A stretch of 64,000 bases of DNA, from positions 49,776 through 113,775 of the forward strand of contig JAUXXH010000029.1 in NCBI GenBank assembly GCA_030684935.1, written 5' to 3'. The notes under the pieces were generated by a model, which saw only the letters and a program-made list of their open reading frames with translations, was not told the DNA's origin and ran no database searches. This document shows positions 10,174 through 17,869 of the stretch, one piece after another; the first letter of the stretch is position 1; each line of letters opens with the position of its first letter. The DNA comes from Pseudolabrys sp. Its GTDB lineage: Bacteria > Pseudomonadota > Alphaproteobacteria > Rhizobiales > Xanthobacteraceae. A program made the position numbers and the translations under genes.

Positions 10174-11691
10174 ATGCAGATCGAGCCGTCGGAAACCGCT
10201 TTTGCCGAACGCTACGGCCGCGGCGACGCGCAGGTGGTCTGGACTACCCTGGTGGCCGATCTGGAAACGCCGGTGTCGGCGTTCCTCAAGCTCGGCGGTG
10301 GCAGGCCAATGAGCTTCCTGCTCGAATCCGTTGAAGGCGGCGCGGTGCGCGGCCGCTATTCCATCATCGGGCTAGAGCCGGATCTGATCTGGCGCACCAA
10401 CGGCACGCAGGCCGAGATCAACCGCAATGCCCGCACCAGGCCTGACGCCTTCGCGCCCTGCCCCGAGCCGCCGCTCGACGCGCTGCGCACGCTGATCGCG
10501 GAAAGCCGCATTGCCCTGCCCGAAGCCTTGCCGCCGATGGCGGCCGGCGTGTTCGGCTATCTCGGCTACGACATGGTGCGGCTGATGGAGCAGTTGCCGG
10601 CGGCCAATCCCGACCCGATCGGCATTCCCGACGCGGTGCTGGTGCGCCCGACCGTCATCGTCGTGTTCGACGCCGTCAAGGACGCCATCACCGTGGTGAC
10701 GCCGGTGCGGCCCGATCCTGCGGTCGACGCCAGGGCCGCGCTGGCACGCGCCATCGAGCGCCTCGCGGCGGTGGTGGACAGCCTCGACCGGCCGCTCGAC
10801 AAGGCGCTGACCGAATTCGATGCCGGGCCGCTCGACGTGCCGCCACAGTCGAATACCAGCGCCGCCGAATACAAGACGATGGTGACGCGGGCGAAGGAAT
10901 ACATCGCCGCCGGCGACGCCTTCCAGATCGTGCTGGCGCAGCGTTTCGAGGCGCCGTTTGCGCTGCCGCCGTTCTCTCTCTATCGCGCGTTGCGGCGGAC
11001 CAATCCGGCGCCGTTCCTGTTCTTCCTCGATTACGGCGATTTCGCCGTCGCCGGTTCCAGTCCGGAAATTCTGGTGCGGGTGCGCGGCGACACCGTCAGC
11101 ATCCGGCCTTTGGCCGGCACGCGGCCGCGCGGCGACACGCCGCACGAGGACAAGCGGCTGGAAGAGGAATTGCTGGCCGATCCGAAGGAGCGCGCCGAGC
11201 ATCTGATGCTGCTCGATCTCGGCCGCAACGATGTCGGCCGCGTCGCCACCATCGGCAGCGTCAAGGTCACCGATCAGTTCTTCATCGAGCGCTACAGCCA
11301 GGTGATGCACATCGTCTCCAATGTCGAGGGCACGCTCGATCCGAAATACGACGCGCTCGACGCGCTGGCCGCCGGCTTTCCGGCCGGCACCACGTCGGGC
11401 GCGCCGAAGGTGCGGGCCATGGAAATCATCGACGAGCTGGAGAAGGAAAAGCGCGGGCTCTATGCCGGCTGCGTCGGCTATTTCTCCGCCGCCGGCGAGA
11501 TGGACACCTGCATCGTGCTGCGCACCGCGCTGGTGAAAGACGGCAAGATGTATGTGCAGGCCGGCGCCGGCATCGTCGCCGATTCCAATCCCGACAGCGA
11601 ACAGCAGGAATGCGTCAACAAGGCCAAGGCCCTGTTCCGCGCCGCCGAAGAAGCGCGCCGATTTGCCAGCGCCGCCAAACGCGGGCAATAG
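10174..11691 (+). CDS. trpE: Anthranilate synthase component I (505 aa)
   Basis: With TrpG it makes anthranilate from chorismate, the first step of tryptophan synthesis. The N-terminal domain carries the tryptophan feedback-binding motif as SFLLESVEGG (about 47-56), so allosteric inhibition is expected. The chorismate-binding domain shows DAFQIVLAQRFE, IRPLAGTRPRG, DLGRNDVGRV, PAGTTSGAPKVRAMEIIDEL and the C-terminal YVQAGAGIVADS. The start at ATG 10174 is the family start. The glutaminase partner trpG lies about 1 kb downstream, separated by an orphan gene, a cupin gene and a repeat, so trpE may be expressed separately from trpGDC. Confidence 0.97.
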   Translation: MQIEPSETAFAERYGRGDAQVVWTTLVADLETPVSAFLKLGGGRPMSFLLESVEGGAVRGRYSIIGLEPDLIWRTNGTQAEINRNARTRPDAFAPCPEPPLDALRTLIAESRIALPEALPPMAAGVFGYLGYDMVRLMEQLPAANPDPIGIPDAVLVRPTVIVVFDAVKDAITVVTPVRPDPAVDARAALARAIERLAAVVDSLDRPLDKALTEFDAGPLDVPPQSNTSAAEYKTMVTRAKEYIAAGDAFQIVLAQRFEAPFALPPFSLYRALRRTNPAPFLFFLDYGDFAVAGSSPEILVRVRGDTVSIRPLAGTRPRGDTPHEDKRLEEELLADPKERAEHLMLLDLGRNDVGRVATIGSVKVTDQFFIERYSQVMHIVSNVEGTLDPKYDALDALAAGFPAGTTSGAPKVRAMEIIDELEKEKRGLYAGCVGYFSAAGEMDTCIVLRTALVKDGKMYVQAGAGIVADSNPDSEQQECVNKAKALFRAAEEARRFASAAKRGQ

Positions 11692-11705
11692 GACGCGGAG
11701 GCGAT

Positions 11706-11999
11706 ATGCAGAGTCGCAAGCTCAGCGCTGAAAGCATCGTTTTCTACTCTGAACGCGACGAGCAAATGTTTTTTGCATGGCTTCGTTCGATTGGCTGTGT
11801 AGGTGACGTGAAGGGGGTCGGCCCCACGCTGAATATTACGCTGGCGCGCTCGCCTAACGATTCCGAACTTCGTGAACTGATCGCACTATTTTTCCGTTAT
11901 GAAGTCGATATGCGCCAGCTTGCCGCATTCGCATCTGAGGTTAATCGACACTGGTTCCACGATACGAAGGCATTTTGGTTCCAGCGGGTTTTTTGCTAG
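11706..11999 (+). CDS. Orphan protein of unknown function (97 aa)
   Basis: I do not recognise a family. The frame from ATG 11706 is preceded by GGAGGCG-like sequence 7-10 bases upstream, a good ribosome binding site, and encodes MQSRKLSAESIVFYSERDEQ and so on. It is rich in aromatic residues (FFAWLRSIG, ALFFRYEVD, HWFHDTKAFWFQRVF), with no signal peptide or transmembrane helix, so it is likely a small cytoplasmic protein. Base composition is visibly less GC-rich than both neighbours, which suggests an acquired gene. It sits in the space that splits trpE from trpG. An upstream in-frame extension to 11610 overlaps trpE and is not credible. Confidence 0.6.
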   Translation: MQSRKLSAESIVFYSERDEQMFFAWLRSIGCVGDVKGVGPTLNITLARSPNDSELRELIALFFRYEVDMRQLAAFASEVNRHWFHDTKAFWFQRVFC

Positions 12000-12018
12000 T
12001 TCGAACGAGAGGTACCCC

Positions 12019-12522
12019 ATGAGCCACGATCACCCGCATGACCACGCCCACGACCATGACCACAGCCACGAGCCGAAATGGAAACACGACGGCGTGCGCG
12101 TGATCCCGGGCAACTCCCTCGATCCCAACACCGCGCAGACCGCGGGCATGGACCGCCGCGCCGCGATCAATGCCGCCCGCGTCGGCGCGCAGAAGATCTG
12201 GGCCGGCACCGTCGCCATTCATCCCAACGCCAAGACCGGTGCGCATCATCACGGCCCGCTCGAAAGCGTGATCTTTGTGGTGCGCGGCCGGGCCCGCATG
12301 CGCTGGGGCGACCATCTCGAATTCACCGCCGAGGCCGGCCCGGGCGATTTCATCTTCATTCCGCCTTACGTGCCGCATCAGGAGATCAACGCCAGCCCCG
12401 ACGAAGTCTTGGAATGCGTGCTGGTGCGCTCCGACAACGAGGCGGTGGTGGTCAATCTCGACATCGAGCCGGCGGAGAAGGTCGAGAACGTCGCCTGGGT
12501 CGATCCGATCCATAAGGCGTAA
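12019..12522 (+). CDS. Cupin-domain protein with a histidine-rich N-terminus (167 aa)
   Basis: A single conserved beta-barrel cupin. The metal motif 1 is GAHHHGPLESVIFVVRG (about 74-90, two His plus Glu), and motif 2 is PGDFIFIPPYVPHQEIN with the terminal His. Members bind a metal and act as oxygenases, isomerases or sensors; the exact role is unknown. The first 17 residues (MSHDHPHDHAHDHDHSH) hold eight His-Asp/His-Pro/His-Ala repeats, a likely soft-metal-binding tail. The start at 12019 is preceded by GAGAGG. The neighbours are tryptophan genes, but nothing indicates a role in that pathway. A palindromic repeat follows immediately. Confidence 0.85.
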   Translation: MSHDHPHDHAHDHDHSHEPKWKHDGVRVIPGNSLDPNTAQTAGMDRRAAINAARVGAQKIWAGTVAIHPNAKTGAHHHGPLESVIFVVRGRARMRWGDHLEFTAEAGPGDFIFIPPYVPHQEINASPDEVLECVLVRSDNEAVVVNLDIEPAEKVENVAWVDPIHKA

Positions 12523-12525
12523 TTG

Positions 12526-12599
12526 CTCCGTTCGTCCCCGCGAAAGCGGGGACCCAGAGCCAAAAAACTGGATTCCCGCTTGCGCGGGAATGAACGGAG
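12526..12599. repeat. Nested palindromic repeat (two hairpins inside an outer stem)
   Basis: Between the cupin stop and trpG lie two hairpins: GTCCCCGC/GCGGGGAC (12534-12541 with 12546-12553, loop GAAA) and TTCCCGC/GCGGGAA (12573-12579 with 12584-12590). Both are enclosed by an 8-base outer stem CTCCGTTC/GAACGGAG (12526-12533 with 12592-12599). The GTCCCCGCGAAAGCGGGGAC..GGATTCCCGC pattern is a known type of dispersed intergenic palindrome in this bacterial group. In RNA it would fold as a three-way junction. Confidence 0.8.
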
Positions 12600-12678
12600 T
12601 TTTGGTCTGCGCCCGATTAATTCAGGCTGCCTTGACCCTCCTCAGGGCGCGTCTTAAGACCCTGACGAGGCCCGCAAC

Positions 12679-13323
12679 ATGATTGTTCTGATCGACAATT
12701 ACGACAGTTTCACCTTCAACCTGGTCCATTACCTGGGCGGGCTGGGGGCGGACGTCGTGGTGCACCGGAATGACAAGATTTCGTCCGCCGACGTCCTGGC
12801 GCTGGACCCGGATGCGATCGTGCTGTCGCCCGGCCCCTGCACGCCCACCGAGGCCGGCATCTGCCTCGATCTGATCGGCAAGGCAGCCGAGACCATTCCC
12901 CTGCTCGGCGTCTGCCTCGGCCATCAGGCGATCGGCCAGGCGCTGGGCGGCAAAGTCGTTCGGGCGCCGGTGCCGGTGCACGGCAAGCTGTCGGAGATCA
13001 GCCACACCAGCAGCGGCGTGTTTCACGGCATCAACGGCACCTTCAAGGCGACGCGCTATCACTCGCTGGTGGTCGAGCGGGCCAGCGCGCCGCGCGAGCT
13101 GATCGTCAATGCCGAAACAAGCGACCGGCTAATCATGGGCATGATGCACGAGAGCCTGCCGCTGCACGGCGTGCAGTTCCATCCCGAGAGCATCGCCTCC
13201 GAACACGGCCACCTGATGCTGCGGAATTTTATCGAGCTTGCCGCCGACTGGAACGCATTGCGCGGCCGCCGGCCGAGCACGGCGCCGCAACGCGAATCCG
13301 CCGCCATGCGCGCGGCGGTCTGA
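12679..13323 (+). CDS. trpG: Anthranilate synthase component II, glutamine amidotransferase (214 aa)
   Basis: Class I amidotransferase supplying ammonia to TrpE. The nucleophile is C79 in [12 protein letters not shown], the oxyanion segment is LSPGPCTP at about 49-56, and the catalytic His/Glu pair is in GVQFHPES. The substrate-contact motif HYHSLVVE appears as RYHSLVVE. It could also serve as PabA in folate synthesis, a dual role common in bacteria. It is the first gene of a tight trpG-trpD-trpC-moaC-moeA series, with trpD beginning 7 bases after its stop. The start ATG 12679 is unambiguous ([15 protein letters not shown]). Confidence 0.97.
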   Translation: MIVLIDNYDSFTFNLVHYLGGLGADVVVHRNDKISSADVLALDPDAIVLSPGPCTPTEAGICLDLIGKAAETIPLLGVCLGHQAIGQALGGKVVRAPVPVHGKLSEISHTSSGVFHGINGTFKATRYHSLVVERASAPRELIVNAETSDRLIMGMMHESLPLHGVQFHPESIASEHGHLMLRNFIELAADWNALRGRRPSTAPQRESAAMRAAV

Positions 13324-13330
13324 GGGCGCC

Positions 13331-14359
13331 ATGGCCGACGACTTCAAATCGCTGCTCGCCAAGGTCGCCACCGGCGCCAGCCTGACGCGCACCGAGGCCG
13401 CCAGCGCCTTCGACCGCATGATGTCGGGGGAAGCGACGCCTTCGCAGATGGGCGCGCTGCTGATGGGTCTGCGGGTGCGCGGCGAGACGGTCGACGAGAT
13501 CACCGGCGCGGTCACCACCATGCGCGCCAAGATGCTGGGTGTGAAAGCGCCGGCCGACGCCGTCGACGTGGTCGGCACCGGCGGCGACGCGTCGGGCTCC
13601 TACAACATCTCGACCTGCGCCGCCTTCATTGTCGCCGGCTGCGACGTGCCGGTGGCCAAGCATGGCAACCGCGCGCTGTCGTCGCGCTCCGGCGCCGCCG
13701 ACGTGCTGGCCGCGCTCGGCGTCAAGATCGATCTGACGCCCGATCAGGTCGGCCGCTGCATCGCGGAGGCCGGCATCGGCTTCATGTTCGCCCCGGCGCA
13801 TCACCCGGCGATGAAAAACGTCGGCCCGACGCGGGTCGAGCTCGGCACCCGCACCATCTTCAATCTGCTGGGGCCTTTGTCGAACCCGGCCGGCGTCAAG
13901 CGGCAGATGATCGGCACCTTCTCCAGGCACTGGACCGTGCCGATGGCCGAGGTGCTGAAAAATCTCGGCTCCGACAGCATCTGGGTGGTGCACGGCTCCG
14001 ACGGCCTCGACGAGATCACCACCACCGGCCCGACCAGCGTGGCGGCGCTGGAAAACGGCAAGGTGCGCACCTTCGAGATCACCCCGGAAGACGCCGGCCT
14101 CAAACGCAGCCAGCCGGGCGCGCTGAAAGGCGGCGACGCCATGGAGAACGCCACGGCGCTGCTGAACGTGCTCAAGGGCGAGGACGGCGCGTTTCGCGAC
14201 GTCGCCATCCTCAACGCCGCCGCCGCCTTGATCATCGCCGGCAAGGCCCGCGACCTGAAGCACGGCGCGGCGCTGGCTGCCAAGTCGATCGGCACCGGCG
14301 AAGCCGAAGGTAGACTCGGCCGGCTGATTGCGGTGTCCTGCGGCATGGAAACGCCATGA
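13331..14359 (+). CDS. trpD: Anthranilate phosphoribosyltransferase (342 aa)
   Basis: Transfers the phosphoribosyl group of PRPP to anthranilate. The PRPP-binding signature [19 protein letters not shown] is at about 79-97, followed by [17 protein letters not shown] and the metal-binding DGLDE. The N-terminal helical domain has the [20 protein letters not shown] pattern. The start ATG 13331 gives [13 protein letters not shown]; upstream in-frame extensions overlap trpG. It overlaps trpC by four bases (ATGA at 14356-14359), which implies translational coupling. Confidence 0.97.
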   Translation: MADDFKSLLAKVATGASLTRTEAASAFDRMMSGEATPSQMGALLMGLRVRGETVDEITGAVTTMRAKMLGVKAPADAVDVVGTGGDASGSYNISTCAAFIVAGCDVPVAKHGNRALSSRSGAADVLAALGVKIDLTPDQVGRCIAEAGIGFMFAPAHHPAMKNVGPTRVELGTRTIFNLLGPLSNPAGVKRQMIGTFSRHWTVPMAEVLKNLGSDSIWVVHGSDGLDEITTTGPTSVAALENGKVRTFEITPEDAGLKRSQPGALKGGDAMENATALLNVLKGEDGAFRDVAILNAAAALIIAGKARDLKHGAALAAKSIGTGEAEGRLGRLIAVSCGMETP

Positions 14360-15174
14360 GCAGCGATATCCTGAAAAAGATCGAGGCCTACAAGCGCGAG
14401 GAAATCGCCGCGGCGAAGCGCGCCCGGCCGCTGGCTGAGCTCGAACAGGCCGCCAAGGCGGCCTCTCCGCCACGTGGCTTTCTGCGCGCCATCGAGCGCC
14501 GCCTGGCCGCGGGCGACTACGCACTGATTGCCGAGATCAAGAAGGCGAGCCCATCGAAGGGGCTGATCCGCGCCGATTTCGATCCGCCGTCGCTGGCGAA
14601 AGCCTATGAGGCCGGCGGTGCGACCTGCCTGTCGGTCCTGACCGACGAACCGTCGTTTCAGGGCCGGCCGGAGTTCCTCGCCCAGGCGCGCGACGCCACG
14701 GCGCTGCCGGCGCTGCGCAAGGACTTCGTCTACGAGCCCTATCAGGTCGTCGAATCGCGGGCGCTGGGTGCCGACTGCATCCTGATCATCATGGCGGCGC
14801 TTGACGATACGGCCGCTGCCGAGATCGAAGAATCAGCCATTGCCAATGGCATGGACGTCTTGATTGAAGTTCATCAGGAAGATGAGCTTGAGCGCGCGCT
14901 GCGGCTCAAATCGCGCATGATCGGCATCAACAACCGCGACCTGCGCACCTTCCAGACCTCGCTTGCGGTCAGCGAGCGGCTGGCGCCGCTGGTGCCCGCC
15001 GACCGCCTCATCGTCGGCGAAAGCGGGCTCAATACGCCGGCCGACCTCGCCCGCCTCGCCGCCATTGGCATCTCGACCTTCCTGGTCGGAGAGAGCCTGA
15101 TGCGGCAGGACGACGTCTCCGCCGCCACACGCGTCCTTCTCGCGCGGGCGGCGCGCCCAGCGGCGGCGGAGTAG
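14356..15174 (+). CDS. trpC: Indole-3-glycerol phosphate synthase (272 aa)
   Basis: Ring-closing step of tryptophan synthesis, a TIM-barrel monomer. Catalytic lysine and phosphate residues are visible in [15 protein letters not shown] (about 55-69), [12 protein letters not shown] (about 120-131), INNRDLRTF (about 194-202) and [12 protein letters not shown] (about 221-232). The length matches stand-alone TrpC; PRA isomerase (trpF) is not fused and not in the window. It is coupled to trpD by a four-base overlap, and moaC starts four bases after its stop. Confidence 0.97.
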   Translation: MSSDILKKIEAYKREEIAAAKRARPLAELEQAAKAASPPRGFLRAIERRLAAGDYALIAEIKKASPSKGLIRADFDPPSLAKAYEAGGATCLSVLTDEPSFQGRPEFLAQARDATALPALRKDFVYEPYQVVESRALGADCILIIMAALDDTAAAEIEESAIANGMDVLIEVHQEDELERALRLKSRMIGINNRDLRTFQTSLAVSERLAPLVPADRLIVGESGLNTPADLARLAAIGISTFLVGESLMRQDDVSAATRVLLARAARPAAAE

Positions 15175-15178
15175 CATC

Positions 15179-15730
15179 ATGGCGCAGGACAAAAAGTCCG
15201 CTGCGCCGCCCGCCAAAGCCGCGGCCAAGCCGAAAGACAAGATCATCAGCAACAGCGAACTCACCCATATCGACCATCGCGGCGAGGCCCGCATGGTTGA
15301 CGTTTCCGCCAAGAGCCCAACCGAACGCATCGCCGTCGCCGAGGGCAAGGTGATCATGCGCAAGGAGACGCTGGACCTTGTGATCGCCGGCAATGCGCTG
15401 AAGGGCGACGTGCTCGGCGCCGCCCGCCTTGCCGGCATCATGGCCGCCAAGCGCACCCACGGCCTGATTCCGCTCTGCCATCCGCTGCCGATCACCAAGG
15501 TCGAGATCGACATCAATCCGGAACACGCTTTGCCCGGTTTTCTGGTGCAGGCGACGGTAAAGGTGACCGGCCAGACCGGCGTCGAGATGGAAGCGCTGGT
15601 CGCGGTGTCGATCGCGTGCCTCACCATCTACGACATGGTCAAGGCGGTCGAAAAAGGCATGCAGATCGAGGGCATCCGCCTGCTTGAAAAGCGCGGCGGC
15701 AAGTCCGGCGACTACCGCGCGGAGGATTGA
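15179..15730 (+). CDS. moaC: Cyclic pyranopterin monophosphate synthase MoaC (183 aa)
   Basis: Second step of molybdenum-cofactor synthesis, forming cPMP from the MoaA product. Family motifs are [16 protein letters not shown] near the N-terminus, [17 protein letters not shown], and [23 protein letters not shown] with the catalytic Asp. A lysine/alanine-rich extension of about 20 residues ([21 protein letters not shown]) precedes the usual start, so a later start is possible, although no better Met is seen before LTHID. It is followed after three bases by moeA. The adjacency trpC-moaC-moeA-lexA is conserved in relatives. Confidence 0.96.
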   Translation: MAQDKKSAAPPAKAAAKPKDKIISNSELTHIDHRGEARMVDVSAKSPTERIAVAEGKVIMRKETLDLVIAGNALKGDVLGAARLAGIMAAKRTHGLIPLCHPLPITKVEIDINPEHALPGFLVQATVKVTGQTGVEMEALVAVSIACLTIYDMVKAVEKGMQIEGIRLLEKRGGKSGDYRAED

Positions 15731-15733
15731 CCC

Positions 15734-16945
15734 GTGGCCCCCTTGATGCCGGTCGCCGAGGCGTTGCGGCGCGTGCTGGCGGATGCCGCGCCGCTGCCGA
15801 CGGAAACCGTGTCGATCAACGACGCGCTCGGCCGCGTGCTGGCCGGCGATGTCGCAGCGCTGCGCACCCAGCCGCCTGACGCAGTCTCCGCGATGGACGG
15901 TTACGCCGTCCGCGCCGCCGACGTGGCGACAGCGCCCGTGGCTCTGAAAATCATCGGCGAGGTTGCCGCCGGTCACCCCTTCGCGGGCTCCGTTGGGGCC
16001 GGCGAAGCGGCGCGCATTTTCACCGGCGGCGTGATGCCGGCCGGCGCCGATACCGTGGTGATCCAGGAACTGACCGCCCGCGACGGCGACACGGTCACCG
16101 TGCAGAAACCGGCGGCGCTGGCGCGCAACGTCCGCGCCAAGGGCATCGATTTTACCCAAGGCGACGTCCTGCTGCGGCAAGGCCGCCGCCTCACCGACCG
16201 CGACGTCATGCTGGCCGCGGCCATGAACCACCCGGCCCTGACCGTGCACCGCCGGCCCAGGGTCGCCGTGCTCGGCACCGGCGACGAACTGGTGCTGCCG
16301 GGCGCCACGCCGAAACCCGGCGAGATCGTCTATTCCAACGGCTTCGCGCTGCTGGCGCTGGCGCGCAACGAAGGCGCCGAGGCCGCCGACTTCGGCATCG
16401 CCCGGGACAGCGTCGAGGACATCGCCGCGGCGGTGCGCCGGGCCCGCGACTGGGGTGCCGACATACTCGTCACCAGCGGCGGCGCCTCGGTCGGCGACCA
16501 CGATCTGGTGCAGAAGGCGCTGGCCGCCGAGGGGCTGGATCTGTCGTTCTGGCGGGTGGCGTTGCGGCCGGGCCGGCCGATGATGCACGGACGTTTGGGC
16601 GCAATGCAGGTGCTGGGCGTGCCGGGCAATCCGGTCTCGTCCTATGTCTGTGCTTTCCTGTTCCTGGCGCCGCTGATCCGCCGGCTGGCCGGCCGCAGCG
16701 ATGTCGAGCCCGTGCCGCAGACCGCCCGCCTCGGCCGCGATCTGCCCGCCAATGATGAGCGGGCCGACTATCTGCGGGCGACGCTGGCCGATGGCCCGGA
16801 CGGTCCCGTGGCGACGCCGGTGCCGGTGCAGGACAGCTCCCTGATGGCCGCTTTGGCGCGGGCCGACTGCCTGTTGATTCGCGATCCGGATGCGCCGGCA
16901 GCCCCGGCCGGTTCACCCTGTGTCATCCTTAAGCTCGCGCTATAG
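15734..16945 (+). CDS. moeA: Molybdopterin molybdenumtransferase MoeA (403 aa)
   Basis: Inserts molybdate into adenylylated molybdopterin, in the cytoplasm. Motifs include the SAMDGYAVRAADV segment near 53-65, FTGGVMPAGADTVV, VLGTGDELVLPG with YSNGFALLALARNEGAE (MPT-binding MoCF domain), TSGGASVGDHDLV and GVPGNPVSSYVCAF. The start is GTG 15734, with GGAGGA at 15721-15726 as a strong ribosome binding site. It is the last gene of the trpG-to-moeA series. The gap after it holds the lexA operators. Confidence 0.96.
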   Translation: MAPLMPVAEALRRVLADAAPLPTETVSINDALGRVLAGDVAALRTQPPDAVSAMDGYAVRAADVATAPVALKIIGEVAAGHPFAGSVGAGEAARIFTGGVMPAGADTVVIQELTARDGDTVTVQKPAALARNVRAKGIDFTQGDVLLRQGRRLTDRDVMLAAAMNHPALTVHRRPRVAVLGTGDELVLPGATPKPGEIVYSNGFALLALARNEGAEAADFGIARDSVEDIAAAVRRARDWGADILVTSGGASVGDHDLVQKALAAEGLDLSFWRVALRPGRPMMHGRLGAMQVLGVPGNPVSSYVCAFLFLAPLIRRLAGRSDVEPVPQTARLGRDLPANDERADYLRATLADGPDGPVATPVPVQDSSLMAALARADCLLIRDPDAPAAPAGSPCVILKLAL

Positions 16946-16984
16946 CGGCCTTTCGACTTTTTCACTCCAAATTAAAGGGTTGCG

Positions 16985-17025
16985 GAACACATATCGAACA
17001 GATAGTGTCTGTTCATGATTTGTTT
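16985..17025 (+). promoter_or_regulatory. Two LexA operators (SOS boxes) upstream of lexA
   Basis: A perfect alphaproteobacterial SOS box GAAC-N7-GAAC is at 16985-16999. A near-perfect one in the opposite register, GTTC-N7-GTTT, is at 17011-17025. They sit 107-147 bases before the lexA start codon, as expected for autoregulation of lexA. Confidence 0.88.
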
Positions 17026-17131
17026 CTGACAGGTTGCGCCTTTGCGCTATCCGGTTGGAACCAGCGCATGGAAGCCGCCGGTCGAAAAGGCCTGCGAGCC
17101 ATCCAATGGGACGACCAAGGGGAATAGAGCA

Positions 17132-17869
17132 ATGTTGACCCGCAAGCAGTTCGAACTCCTGCGTTTCATCCACGAACGGCTGACCGAGGCCGGCGTGCCG
17201 CCCTCCTTCGACGAAATGAAGGATGCGCTCGATTTGCGCTCCAAATCCGGCATCCACAGGTTGATCACGGCGCTGGAAGAGCGCGGCTTCATCCGCCGCC
17301 TGCCGAACCGCGCCCGAGCCATCGAAGTCATCAAGCTGCCCGACTCGGTCGCGCACGGTATCAGCGGCGGGGGCCGCTCGCGCGGCTTCACCCCGAGCGT
17401 GATCGAGGGCGACCTCGGCCGCGTACGCACCAACAGTAACGGTGCCAGCGTGAGCGCCGGCGCGGCCGATGACGACATCGGCGGCCGTCCGATCGCCATT
17501 CCGGTGATGGGCCGCATTGCCGCTGGCACGCCGATCGAGGCGATTCAGACCCGCAGCCACACCATCAACATGCCCGCAGACCTGCTCTCCGCCGGCGAAC
17601 ACTTCGCGCTCGAAGTGCGCGGCGATTCCATGATCGAGGCCGGCATTCTCGACGGCGACATCGCGCTGATCCGCAAATCGGACGCCGCAGACACCGGCGA
17701 CATCGTGGTGGCGCTGATCGACGACGAGGAAGCCACCCTCAAGCGCTTCCGCCGCCGCGGCGCCTCGATCGCGCTGGAGCCGGCCAACCCGTCCTACGAA
17801 GTCCGCATCCTGCCGCCGAACCGCGTGCGCATTCAGGGCAAGCTGGCCGGGCTGTTCCGGCGCTACTAG
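17132..17869 (+). CDS. lexA: SOS repressor LexA (245 aa)
   Basis: Represses DNA-damage genes and is inactivated by RecA-stimulated self-cleavage. The N-terminal winged helix begins [17 protein letters not shown], with the recognition region [18 protein letters not shown] (about 37-54). The linker between domains is long, as in alphaproteobacteria. The scissile bond is A131-G132 in GRIAAGTP, the nucleophilic serine is S166 in RGDSMIEAG, and the general-base lysine is K204 in EATLKRF. The start ATG 17132 is the family start, preceded by AGGGGAAT. Its own promoter region carries two SOS boxes. Its 3' end meets the convergent comEC end. Confidence 0.98.
   Translation: MLTRKQFELLRFIHERLTEAGVPPSFDEMKDALDLRSKSGIHRLITALEERGFIRRLPNRARAIEVIKLPDSVAHGISGGGRSRGFTPSVIEGDLGRVRTNSNGASVSAGAADDDIGGRPIAIPVMGRIAAGTPIEAIQTRSHTINMPADLLSAGEHFALEVRGDSMIEAGILDGDIALIRKSDAADTGDIVVALIDDEEATLKRFRRRGASIALEPANPSYEVRILPPNRVRIQGKLAGLFRRY

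Noticed and set aside
16940..17865. The 309-codon continuation of comEC antisense to lexA as a real extra domain
   Set aside because: It resembles no domain, mirrors lexA codons, and a single-base correction gives a normal comEC end.
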